DNA from: Planctomycetota bacterium
GTDB lineage: Bacteria > Planctomycetota > Phycisphaerae > UBA1845
DNA length: 5,267 bases
Reading direction: 5' to 3'
NCBI GenBank assembly: GCA_022567365.1
Contig: JADFHG010000290.1
Span: 1 to 5,267 of the forward strand
Part shown: in pieces, positions 1 to 5,267 of the stretch
How positions within the stretch are numbered: position 1 is the first letter of the stretch
How the letters are laid out: the number at the start of each line of letters is the position of its first letter
Position numbers and translations under genes: made by a program
Notes under the pieces: generated by a model
Database searches by the model: none
What the model saw: only the letters and a program-made list of their open reading frames with translations
Told to the model about the DNA's origin: nothing

Positions 1-54
1 AGCGGCCACCCCCTGTGGCGGCCGTTGGAAGTTCGTGAGCATTTCGCGTGCCCA

Positions 55-76
55 CGTCCGCCGCGGGGGGCGGACG
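55..76. repeat. Perfect 8-bp inverted repeat (GC-rich hairpin) upstream of the propeller gene
   Basis: The arms 55-62 (CGTCCGCC) and 69-76 (GGCGGACG) are exact reverse complements around a 6-nt G-rich loop. No T-run follows on either strand, so it is not a canonical intrinsic terminator. It could terminate or stabilise the transcript of a gene lying left of the window, or be one copy of an interspersed palindrome. No convincing coding sequence is visible in 1-54 to decide between these. Confidence 0.5.
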
Positions 77-150
77 CTACGTTGCGGCTACCGTGCGCTT
101 GCGAAAGAACTGCTGAACACGTACCAAAGCCAATAGTCCGTGCGTCAAGT

Positions 151-185
151 GGCGACGGGCCGGCCCGCTTGCGGGTGCCCGTGCC
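151..185. repeat. Interrupted inverted repeat (two-part hairpin) in the 5' spacer
   Basis: The outer arms ACGGGC (155-160) and GCCCGT (177-182) are exact reverse complements. Inside them, CCCGC (164-168) pairs with GCGGG (171-175) around a minimal loop, leaving a small internal bulge (161-163 against 176). GGC (151-153) and GCC (183-185) can extend the stem past a one-base bulge. The function is unknown. It lies about 100 bp before the propeller start, so it could sit in that gene's 5' region or be an upstream terminator lacking a T-tract. The rest of 186-270 shows no feature I can support. Confidence 0.45.
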
Positions 186-270
186 CCATGATTGGGATTG
201 AATGGTCCACCGGGCGATCAGTGTCTACGAGCGACATCAAAGAGATAGGTAACGATTAGGGATACCCAAG

Positions 271-276
271 AAGGAG
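271..276 (+). promoter_or_regulatory. Ribosome binding site of the propeller gene
   Basis: AAGGAG lies 7 nt before the ATG at 284. This is a strong Shine-Dalgarno sequence at near-ideal spacing, and it fixes the start codon. Confidence 0.85.
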
Positions 277-283
277 AACCGTT

Positions 284-1489
284 ATGAAGATCGTTGCACA
301 TTCGGTCTGGCTGGTCGCGGTCGTCATCGCGACGGGTGACGTTCAACATGTCCGTGCGGCCGACTGGCCCAACTTTCGCGGACCCAATCATGACGGCATC
401 GTCCGCGGCGCGGGGATCAAGCCCGAGCGGGACGAACCCCTCGAGCTCGTGTGGGAGCGCGACGTAGGCTCGGGGTTCAGCTCGTTCGCCTGCGTCGGCG
501 ACCGAACCTATACGGCCGGCAGCACCGACGGACGGCAGGTGCTATATTGTCTTGATTCCGCGAACGGAAACGTCGTCTGGAAGAAGCCCTTCGAGAAGCA
601 ATTCGAGGATGCGCAAGGCGCTGACGGACCACGAGCCACACCAACGGTCGACGACGGGCGGGTCTACATGCTCGGCGCGCACGGGAAGCTCCTCTGTTGT
701 GATGCAAAGACCGGCGATGAGATCTGGAGCCAGCAATTCAGCCACACACCCCAATGGGGCTATAGCGGTTCGATTCTGATCGAGGGAGAGCTCGCGATCG
801 CTTCGGCCGGTCGATCCGACGGCTCGCTCGTCGCGTTTGACAAGAAAACAGGGCGTAGGGCATGGGGCGTGGGCAAGGATCCGGTCGGATATGCGACCCC
901 CTATCCGTTCACGTTCGGCGGCAAGCGCTACATCGCCGGATTCCTTGGTGATTCGGCGTTGATCGCCGACGCCAAGACGGGTCGCGAGGTATGGCGAATG
1001 GAGTGGGAAACGGATTGGTACGTCAACGCCGCCGCGCCTATTTTCAGCGACGGCCATCTGTTCTTCTCGTCCGGCTATCAGCACGGGTGCATTCTGCTGA
1101 AGCTCACCGCGTCCGGTGATCGACTCGAGAGCGAAATCGTCTGGCAAAGCAAGGCGCTGCGCAACAAGTTCCAGTCCTGCGTACTCGCAAATGGTCATCT
1201 ATACGCGAGCGACGATACGGCGCTGAAATGCGTCGAGTTTCTCACCGGCAAGAGCCGCTGGACCGAACCCCGCGCGAAGCACGGTACGGTGGTGTTGGTG
1301 GACGACCATTTGCTGTTCTTGAACCAAAGTGGCCGGCTTCAGATTGCAGCGGCCACACCCGACGGATTCGAGCCCCTCACGACCGCGGAAATCCTGACCG
1401 GCAGATGCTGGACGGTGTCGGTCGTGCATGATGGAAAACTCTACGCGCGCAACCTTACCCGACTCGTCTGTTTCGATCTGGCCGGCTAA
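284..1489 (+). CDS. Exported PQQ-like beta-propeller repeat protein
   Basis: This is a 401-aa protein. The N-terminus (residues 1-25) reads as a Sec signal peptide: a short basic start, a hydrophobic core around residues 8-17 and a cleavage site after VRA at about 25. The mature protein then opens with ADWPNFRGPNHDG, the W-P-x-F-R-G-P signature typical of planctomycete PQQ-like propellers. Blade motifs of the D-x-x-T/N-G-x-x-x-W type occur at residues 91-99, 140-148, 186-194 and 229-237. Degenerate copies lie near 277-287 and 318-326, and the chain ends in a final strand (about 385-399). This fits one propeller domain of roughly normal length. No quinoprotein dehydrogenase catalytic domain or heme c motif (CxxCH) is seen, so enzymatic use of PQQ is not supported. 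Related folds (BamB-like) serve as periplasmic scaffolds. The likely location is periplasmic or extracytoplasmic, and the partner is unknown. The start is set by AAGGAG 7 nt upstream. No gene is coupled to it: the next starts 508 bp downstream. Confidence 0.9.
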   Translation: MKIVAHSVWLVAVVIATGDVQHVRAADWPNFRGPNHDGIVRGAGIKPERDEPLELVWERDVGSGFSSFACVGDRTYTAGSTDGRQVLYCLDSANGNVVWKKPFEKQFEDAQGADGPRATPTVDDGRVYMLGAHGKLLCCDAKTGDEIWSQQFSHTPQWGYSGSILIEGELAIASAGRSDGSLVAFDKKTGRRAWGVGKDPVGYATPYPFTFGGKRYIAGFLGDSALIADAKTGREVWRMEWETDWYVNAAAPIFSDGHLFFSSGYQHGCILLKLTASGDRLESEIVWQSKALRNKFQSCVLANGHLYASDDTALKCVEFLTGKSRWTEPRAKHGTVVLVDDHLLFLNQSGRLQIAAATPDGFEPLTTAEILTGRCWTVSVVHDGKLYARNLTRLVCFDLAG

Positions 1490-1529
1490 TCGAGGCGGTG
1501 ATCCATGGGTCGGGAAGGCACGACATCGG

Positions 1530-1546
1530 CGACCACAGCGTGGTCG
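1530..1546 (+). terminator. Small hairpin just downstream of the propeller gene, possible terminator
   Basis: The arms 1530-1536 (CGACCAC) and 1540-1546 (GTGGTCG) are exact reverse complements with an AGC loop, starting 41 nt after the propeller stop codon. The position suits a transcript 3' end. No T-run follows, so it may be a factor-dependent site, an mRNA-stabilising stem or coincidence. Confidence 0.35.
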
Positions 1547-1683
1547 GCCGCGCGGGAGCAAGCGAGTTTCTGGACACGTCGCCCCGGCTAACGATAATGG
1601 CGACGGCGCGTTGGAGACCGAAACGTGGTCGCCACTGCGAGCGTGGCATCCTGGTGTAGTTTGTCACGCTGTCCGCATCTTAT
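1547..1683. other. Non-coding spacer with no recognisable feature
   Basis: This is the part of the 508-bp spacer between the terminator-like hairpin and the composite repeat. Short open frames run through it on both strands, but none shows a family motif or a convincing ribosome binding site. I see no RNA gene or promoter I would defend. Confidence 0.5.
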
Positions 1684-1697
1684 CCGAACCGCGACCG

Positions 1698-1700
1698 TAA
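1698..1700. other. Left copy of the putative target-site duplication (TAA)
   Basis: TAA sits at the junction between the outer palindrome arm (ending 1697) and the inserted element (from 1701). It is identical to TAA at 1845-1847 on the other side. Both copies are followed by GG, so the duplication could be read as TAAGG. Three to five bases can match by chance. The support comes mainly from the fact that removing one copy with the element restores the outer palindrome. Confidence 0.5.
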
Positions 1701-1844
1701 GGAGCCGCGCAAGAATAACTGGTTCAATCGGCACGACCGTCATTCTGAGCGCAGCGAAGAATCTCGCGAGAATTGCAGGTGAGATCCTTCGCTTCGCTCA
1801 GGATGACGACCCGGAAAACGGTCCGGTTATTTCTGCACGGATCC
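1701..1844. mobile_element. MITE-like non-coding insertion element with imperfect terminal inverted repeats
   Basis: The ends 1701-1722 (GGAGCCGCGCAAGAATAACT then GG) and 1823-1844 (read on the minus strand, GGATCCGTGCAGAAATAACC then GG) match at 17 of 22 positions. The element is flanked by TAA on both sides (1698-1700 and 1845-1847), read here as a 3-bp target-site duplication. Because GG follows TAA on both sides, a 5-bp TAAGG duplication with ends at 1703/1844 is equally possible by sequence alone. At 144 bp it encodes no transposase, so movement would need an enzyme supplied elsewhere. A duplication of this kind argues against the Y1 (TnpA-REP) mechanism, which leaves none, and favours a DDE-type enzyme. 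Its centre is the palindrome at 1738-1808. Confidence 0.6.
1738..1808. repeat. REP-like palindrome forming the core of the inserted element
   Basis: The left arm 1738-1765 starts CGTCATTCTGAGCGCAGCGA and ends AATCTC. The right arm 1781-1808 starts GAGATCCTTCGCTTCGCTCA and ends GATGACG. They are reverse complements at 25 of 28 positions around a 15-nt spacer (1766-1780). From memory, the phrase TCATTCTGAGCG...GAAGAATCTC recurs in intergenic regions of many unrelated bacterial phyla, which suggests an interspersed or horizontally moving element. That recollection was not checked here. Confidence 0.8.
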
Positions 1845-1984
1845 TAAGGGAGCGGACCAAGGAATCCGCTCCCTTTCGGTCGCGGTTCGGTTGGCGAAAT
1901 CGTCGGCAATGATGAAACGCTACACTAGATCGAGGCGCCCTTGCCGCCACAAGCTTGGCGGTCTTGCCCCGATCAACTTGTAAG

Positions 1985-1990
1985 AAAGAG
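1985..1990 (+). promoter_or_regulatory. Weak ribosome binding site deciding the TldD-like start
   Basis: AAAGAG, within the purine run 1982-1991, lies 7 nt before ATG at 1998. It is weaker than the sites of the other two genes, but it supports 1998 over the in-frame TTG at 1941. The TTG has no comparable site and would place 19 residues, several of them charged, ahead of the signal peptide. Confidence 0.55.
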
Positions 1991-1997
1991 ACGAAGC

Positions 1998-3707
1998 ATG
2001 AATCCACGAACAGTCCCAACATGTGCCGCCGCGGTTCTCTTTGCAGCATGCTCAGCGGCATTCGCCGGTTCCGGCGGGGCGACCGCACCACATCCGCTCA
2101 TGGGCGTGCTCGCGGATGAGCTCACGTATTCCATGGACAACCTGGTCGCGCCGGATGGATCCAAGCCGTACTACCTCGCGTACACCGTCTATGACGATTC
2201 CCGAGCCCGTGTCGCGGCGACCTTGGGCGCCTTGACGACGGACGAAGACAACCGGAGCCGAAAGCTCAACATCGACATTCGCGTGGGTGACTACAAGATC
2301 GACAACACGCACCAGCTTCGCGGCATGGGGTCGTCGCGCGAGTGGGGCAGCGGAAACCTGCCCGTCGCCGTCGAGGACCATCCCGACTCGATTCGCCACG
2401 CACTTTGGTACTACACCGATCGCCAGTTCAAGGAGGCCGCGAAACGACTCGCCAAGGTCAAAACGAACCTCAAGGTCAAGGTCGAGGAGGAGGACAAGTC
2501 CGACGATTTCTCGCATGAAGAGCCCGAGGTGTTCCACGAACCCGCCGGCTCGTTAAAGTTTGATCGCGACGCGTGGGTGGCCGCCGTTCGGCGCGTCTCC
2601 GCGATTGCCCGTGAGTTTCCCACGGTGTATTCCTCGTCCGTCGGTGTCAGCGGACTGACGATCAACCGATATATGGTGACAAACGAAGGCACCAGACTCC
2701 AGACGACCGCTTCACGCTTCCGCGTCACCATGACCGCGGCCACCAAGGCCGAAGACGGCATGGACCTCAGCCAGTTTTCGGATTTCAACTCGGCGACGCA
2801 CGACGGGCTCCCGAACGTCGATGAAATCGAAACCGCTTTTCGGCGCGTCCTCGAGACCGTCGTCGCGCTGCGCAGCGCACCGCTCGCGGAACCCTATATC
2901 GGACCGGCCATCCTGCGCAACCGTGCGAGCGGCGTGTTCTTTCACGAAATCTTCGGCCATCGCATCGAAGGACATCGCCAGAAAGACGTGACCGAAGGAC
3001 AGACGTTTACCAAGAAGATCGGCCTATCGGTGCTTCCCGAATTCATCAGCGTCTACGACGATCCGACGATCAAGCGGATCGGAGAGATCGACCTTCGCGG
3101 TCATTACAGCTTCGACGACGAGGGCGTGGTCGCGTCGCGTGTCGCCTTGGTTGAAAACGGCGTATTGAAGACGTTTCTGCTGTCGCGAAGCCCGGTCAAG
3201 GGCTTCCCGAAGTCGAACGGCCACGGTCGTCGGCAACCGGGCAACGCGGTCGTATCACGGCAGGGCAACCTCATCGTCGAATCCACCAAGGCGATTCCGT
3301 TCGACGATCTCCGCGGTATGCTTGTCGAGGAGTGCAAACGGCAGGACAAACCGTACGGGCTGCTGTTCGAGGACATCTCGGGGGGGTTCACGACGACGTC
3401 GCGGTCGGGGCCTCAGGCGTTCAAGGTCTTGCCGGTCGTCGTTTATAAGATCTTTCCGGACGGGCGCCCGGACGAGTTGCTCCGCGGTGTGGACGTCGTC
3501 GGTACGCCGCTTTCATGCTTCGAGAAGATCGTCGCAACCGGCGACGACGTGGGCGTGTTCAACGGATCCTGCGGCGCCGAGTCGGGATGGATACCCGTTT
3601 CGGCGATTTCACCGAGCATCCTCGTCTCCACAATCGAGATAGAGAAACGCCAGCGTTCCCAATCGCGCCCGCCGATCCTCGATCCGCCGTTCGGGCTGGA
3701 GCCGTGA
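1998..3707 (+). CDS. Exported TldD/PmbA-family metallopeptidase
   Basis: From ATG 1998 this is 569 aa. Residues 1-23 form a signal peptide ending AFA before GSGG. C18 is not preceded by a good lipobox, so signal peptidase I cleavage is favoured. The TldD-like C-terminal half carries HEIFGH at 316-321, the HExxxH zinc motif in which E317 would be the catalytic base. The FDDEG motif is at 372-376 and the GHGRR turn at 408-412. GSCGAESGWIPV contains C525, about 200 residues after the His pair, matching the third metal ligand of TldD. A charged Lys/Glu-rich stretch at about 152-177, followed by DDFS and HEEPE, sits in the N-terminal half and is a feature I associate with this longer subfamily. 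E. coli TldD is about 480 aa, cytoplasmic, and works with PmbA/TldE on unfolded peptides such as microcin B17 precursor and CcdA. Here no partner is adjacent and the protein looks exported, so its substrate is unknown. All key residues are present, with no frameshift seen. Confidence 0.9.
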   Translation: MNPRTVPTCAAAVLFAACSAAFAGSGGATAPHPLMGVLADELTYSMDNLVAPDGSKPYYLAYTVYDDSRARVAATLGALTTDEDNRSRKLNIDIRVGDYKIDNTHQLRGMGSSREWGSGNLPVAVEDHPDSIRHALWYYTDRQFKEAAKRLAKVKTNLKVKVEEEDKSDDFSHEEPEVFHEPAGSLKFDRDAWVAAVRRVSAIAREFPTVYSSSVGVSGLTINRYMVTNEGTRLQTTASRFRVTMTAATKAEDGMDLSQFSDFNSATHDGLPNVDEIETAFRRVLETVVALRSAPLAEPYIGPAILRNRASGVFFHEIFGHRIEGHRQKDVTEGQTFTKKIGLSVLPEFISVYDDPTIKRIGEIDLRGHYSFDDEGVVASRVALVENGVLKTFLLSRSPVKGFPKSNGHGRRQPGNAVVSRQGNLIVESTKAIPFDDLRGMLVEECKRQDKPYGLLFEDISGGFTTTSRSGPQAFKVLPVVVYKIFPDGRPDELLRGVDVVGTPLSCFEKIVATGDDVGVFNGSCGAESGWIPVSAISPSILVSTIEIEKRQRSQSRPPILDPPFGLEP

Positions 3708-3780
3708 TCGGCGCGTTCTTCCCGCTGGTGCCTCCTATGGAGAGGCGATTGCCCCTTGACACGCCGACCGCCGTGGTGGA
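3708..3780. other. Short spacer after the TldD-like gene
   Basis: A GTG overlapping the TldD-like stop codon opens a 58-codon frame (to 3880), but it lacks a usable ribosome binding site and runs through the hairpin at 3781-3809. I read this region as non-coding. A TTGACA at 3756 has no matching -10 box. Confidence 0.45.
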
Positions 3781-3809
3781 CTCCCCCACCTCGTTTCGAG
3801 GTGGGGGAG
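3781..3809. terminator. Perfect 13-bp hairpin, possible bidirectional terminator or interspersed palindrome
   Basis: The arms 3781-3793 (CTCCCCCACCTCG) and 3797-3809 (CGAGGTGGGGGAG) are exact reverse complements around a TTT loop. The stem starts 74 nt after the TldD-like stop and lies about 150 nt before the next gene. It would be very stable. No T-run follows on either strand, so intrinsic termination is uncertain. It could equally be a transcript-end stabiliser or a dispersed repeat. Confidence 0.55.
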
Positions 3810-3945
3810 ACGATGATCCACGCGCTGGCGGTTGCCCGTGTTGCATCATCCAGCCCCCACCTTCAGCGAAGGCGCCGTAGCCGCAGCCGAATCGAGTTCG
3901 TGGCGGCCTGTCGCGCGGATCGCCACTGCCGGTGGGCTGTCATTC

Positions 3946-3950
3946 GGAGG
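3946..3950 (+). promoter_or_regulatory. Ribosome binding site of the last gene
   Basis: GGAGG lies 8 nt before GTG 3959. It supports this GTG as the start, and the codons that follow give a basic N-terminus and a membrane segment. Confidence 0.8.
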
Positions 3951-3958
3951 ACGGGCAC

Positions 3959-5267
3959 GTGAAGAGAAAGAGTGTCTGGATCATCGCCGTTGTTGCCCTC
4001 TTCCTGGCGGGGCTGGGAGTCGCGCTTGTGCGGCTCGGCGTGCAGGAGCGGAGGGCTGCCAACCAATTGTGGAAAGAATACGCGGACGGACTGCGTGCGG
4101 CCGGCGAGCCGGTGACCATGGCGGATGTGGAACGACTCCGGCCGGTGGTGCCGCCGGAAGTGAACGGGGCACTCATCATAGAAGGACTTGTGAAGGAACT
4201 CGGTCAACTCGATGACGACGATACCGCGGGTGTAGCCTTTTTCGACGAGAGCTTGCGTAAGCGCAAAGCGTGGACGGAAGTGCTGGGTGTCCCGCTTGGA
4301 CCGTCGCGAACCTTTCTGGCGTCCCACGCGGCGGTCCTAAAGAGCCTACAAGGTCTCGCGAAATCCGAGGGTGGCAGACTCACCGTATCCTACGACACCG
4401 GGAAGGATAATCCTTCTGAGATAATGCTGCCCAGCATCCGAGAATGGCGTCAAGCGAGTAGGCTACTGCAACTGGAAACGCTCATCGCTGCCCACGATAA
4501 CGAACTCGCGCGTGCGGTTGAGGCCATTGGCCTCCAGGGTAAACTCGCCGCGACGCTCCAAGCCGAGCCGAATCTCATAAGCCGATTGGTCCAAATCGCT
4601 ATCGATAACGAAACCGTCGATTCGCTCGAGGGGCTGATGCGACTCTCACGGTTGGACGGGCAACGCACGCAGATGCTCGAAAGAGTTGTAGCGTGTCGCT
4701 TGATGCAAAGTAGCTTGAAGGCGAGCTTTTTCCTTGAACGAGCGTATTTTCTGACGATTTGCAACGGACTTGCTGAACGACGGATCGAATGGTCGGACGT
4801 GTCGGGTGAAGAGCAGTTTCGAATGTCGCTTCCGCAGATACGCAGGAATCAAGTAGACGGAGCGAAGTGGTACGACGAGCTGGTAGATGCGGCCGATGAG
4901 CAAACCGCCGTCCTTAGTGTGGTTCGCCGCATTGATAGCGACATGGTCGAAGCGGCCGGGTCCATGTCAAAGCGTTGGGGAAGTCACAGAATCGTGCTCA
5001 CCCTGATGCCAAGTTTTGGTCGGGCCGTGGAAATTCATCTCTCGTGCATTGCTCGGCTGCGATGTGCCCAAATCGGGCTGGCCGCCGACCGTTTCCATCA
5101 AGAACGTGGCCGGTTTCCCGTGGGCGGCGAGGAACTGGTGCCGGACTATCTTCAGTCCGTTCCCGTTGACCCGTTTTCGAATAGCCCACTTCGATTCGTA
5201 GAAACGAAAGACGGTCTCGTGGTGTATTCGATTGGCGAGAAGCTGGTTGATGACGGAGGCAGCCGAA
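3959..5267 (+). CDS. Membrane-anchored planctomycete-type protein of unknown function (3' end cut by window)
   Basis: The frame is open from GTG 3959 to the window edge: 436 complete codons with no stop, so the C-terminus is missing. Residues 1-5 (MKRKS) are basic and residues 6-26 form one hydrophobic segment, predicting an N-terminal anchor with the rest outside the cytoplasm. LRAAGEPVT at 45-53 and PPEVN at 65-69 resemble phrases I know from planctomycete hypothetical proteins. The largely helical middle contains EPNLISRLVQIAI at 203-215, another such phrase. The C-terminal part has LAADRFHQERGRFP (374-387), then EELVPDY (391-397), VPVDPF (401-406), and LVVYSIG followed by DDGG (420-434). 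The last pattern recalls the end of type II secretion major pseudopilins (DPW...S.G.DG..GG), but there is no prepilin cleavage motif at the N-terminus. No catalytic motif is recognised. GGAGG 8 nt upstream fixes the start. Codon use looks less GC-biased than in the two upstream genes, with ATA, CTA, AGG and AGT recurring. Confidence 0.85.
   Translation, partial: MKRKSVWIIAVVALFLAGLGVALVRLGVQERRAANQLWKEYADGLRAAGEPVTMADVERLRPVVPPEVNGALIIEGLVKELGQLDDDDTAGVAFFDESLRKRKAWTEVLGVPLGPSRTFLASHAAVLKSLQGLAKSEGGRLTVSYDTGKDNPSEIMLPSIREWRQASRLLQLETLIAAHDNELARAVEAIGLQGKLAATLQAEPNLISRLVQIAIDNETVDSLEGLMRLSRLDGQRTQMLERVVACRLMQSSLKASFFLERAYFLTICNGLAERRIEWSDVSGEEQFRMSLPQIRRNQVDGAKWYDELVDAADEQTAVLSVVRRIDSDMVEAAGSMSKRWGSHRIVLTLMPSFGRAVEIHLSCIARLRCAQIGLAADRFHQERGRFPVGGEELVPDYLQSVPVDPFSNSPLRFVETKDGLVVYSIGEKLVDDGGSR

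Larger units (their letters stand above)
1684..1890. repeat. Long palindromic repeat interrupted by an insertion
   Basis: The right arm is intact at 1865-1890 (26 nt). The left arm is split: its outer 14 nt are at 1684-1697 and its inner 12 nt at 1845-1856, next to an 8-nt loop (1857-1864). Joining the two left pieces gives a 26-nt arm that matches the reverse complement of the right arm at 25 of 26 positions, the one mismatch being T at 1845 against T at 1876. The intervening 147 bp equals a 144-bp element plus a duplicated TAA. The inner part alone (1846-1856 with 1865-1875) still forms a perfect 11-bp stem. Such long GC-rich palindromes are typical interspersed intergenic repeats or bidirectional terminators. 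The element ends 107 nt before the TldD-like start codon. Confidence 0.75.

Noticed and set aside
1..201. Tail of an upstream protein-coding gene entering from the left edge
   Set aside because: All three forward frames are open for some distance (to 38, 133 and 201), but none shows recognisable protein character, so no frame can be chosen.
542..1198. Long minus-strand open frame (218 codons) inside the propeller gene
   Set aside because: It is antisense to a well-supported gene with conserved motifs and shows no family signature. Long shadow frames are expected in GC-rich DNA.
284..1489. PQQ-dependent dehydrogenase
   Set aside because: The blade repeats are present, but there is no dehydrogenase-length chain (usually over 550 aa), no heme motif and no quinoprotein active-site context.
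1921..1926. TACACT as a -10 box for the TldD-like gene
   Set aside because: It matches the consensus at only 4 of 6 positions, and the sequence 17 nt upstream is not a -35 box. TTGGCG at 1891 is too far away (24 nt).
1944..1961. Six-bp inverted repeat CCGCCA/TGGCGG in the leader of the TldD-like gene
   Set aside because: It is short and GC-rich, easily formed by chance. It does not cover the ribosome binding site and shows no riboswitch-like context.
1941..1997. In-frame TTG extension of the TldD-like gene by 19 residues
   Set aside because: No ribosome binding site precedes the TTG, and the extension would bury the signal peptide behind a charged stretch. ATG 1998 has a purine-rich site 7 nt upstream.
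3756..3761. TTGACA resembling a -35 promoter box
   Set aside because: At 17-nt spacing the -10 position reads GACTCC, which is not promoter-like, and it falls at the edge of the hairpin.
3704..3880. Possible small gene starting at a GTG that overlaps the TldD-like stop codon
   Set aside because: There is no ribosome binding site at usable spacing. The product is low-complexity Pro/Gly-rich and the frame runs through a perfect hairpin.
4450..4903. Minus-strand open frames within the last gene
   Set aside because: They oppose a 436-codon frame that has a good ribosome binding site, a membrane anchor and family-like motifs. They are shadows.

Overview
This 5.3 kb stretch of GC-rich DNA most likely comes from a member of the Planctomycetota, probably uncultured. 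The evidence is indirect but agrees. The first gene starts its mature protein with the ADWPNFRGP signature common in planctomycete exported PQQ-like beta-propellers. The last gene is a membrane-anchored protein whose conserved N-terminal, middle and C-terminal phrases I know mainly from planctomycete hypothetical proteins. Long intergenic spacers rich in palindromes fit the same picture. I cannot place it below phylum.

Layout, all genes on the + strand. (1) 1-283: non-coding leader with two hairpins (55-76 and 151-185) and a strong ribosome binding site. (2) 284-1489: exported PQQ-like beta-propeller protein. (3) 1490-1997: a spacer of about 500 bp with a small hairpin just after the propeller gene. 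It also holds a composite repeat at 1684-1890, in which a 144-bp MITE-like element appears to have inserted into one arm of an older 26-bp-arm palindrome. (4) 1998-3707: a TldD/PmbA-family metallopeptidase with a signal peptide, an intact HExxxH motif and a downstream Cys. (5) 3708-3958: a 251-bp spacer with a perfect 13-bp hairpin. (6) 3959 to the window end: a membrane-anchored planctomycete-type protein of unknown function, cut by the window edge.

The genes share a direction but are separated by 508 and 251 bp with hairpins in between, so they look like independent transcription units rather than an operon. All three products appear to enter or cross the membrane: two have signal peptides and one has an N-terminal anchor. 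I see no shared pathway.

No tRNA, rRNA, CRISPR array, transposase gene, phage gene or defence system is visible. The most informative signal is the nested repeat at 1684-1890. Removing 147 bp restores a 25/26-matched palindrome, which is good internal evidence for an insertion. The second point of interest is a TldD-like protease that looks exported and has no PmbA/TldE partner beside it.
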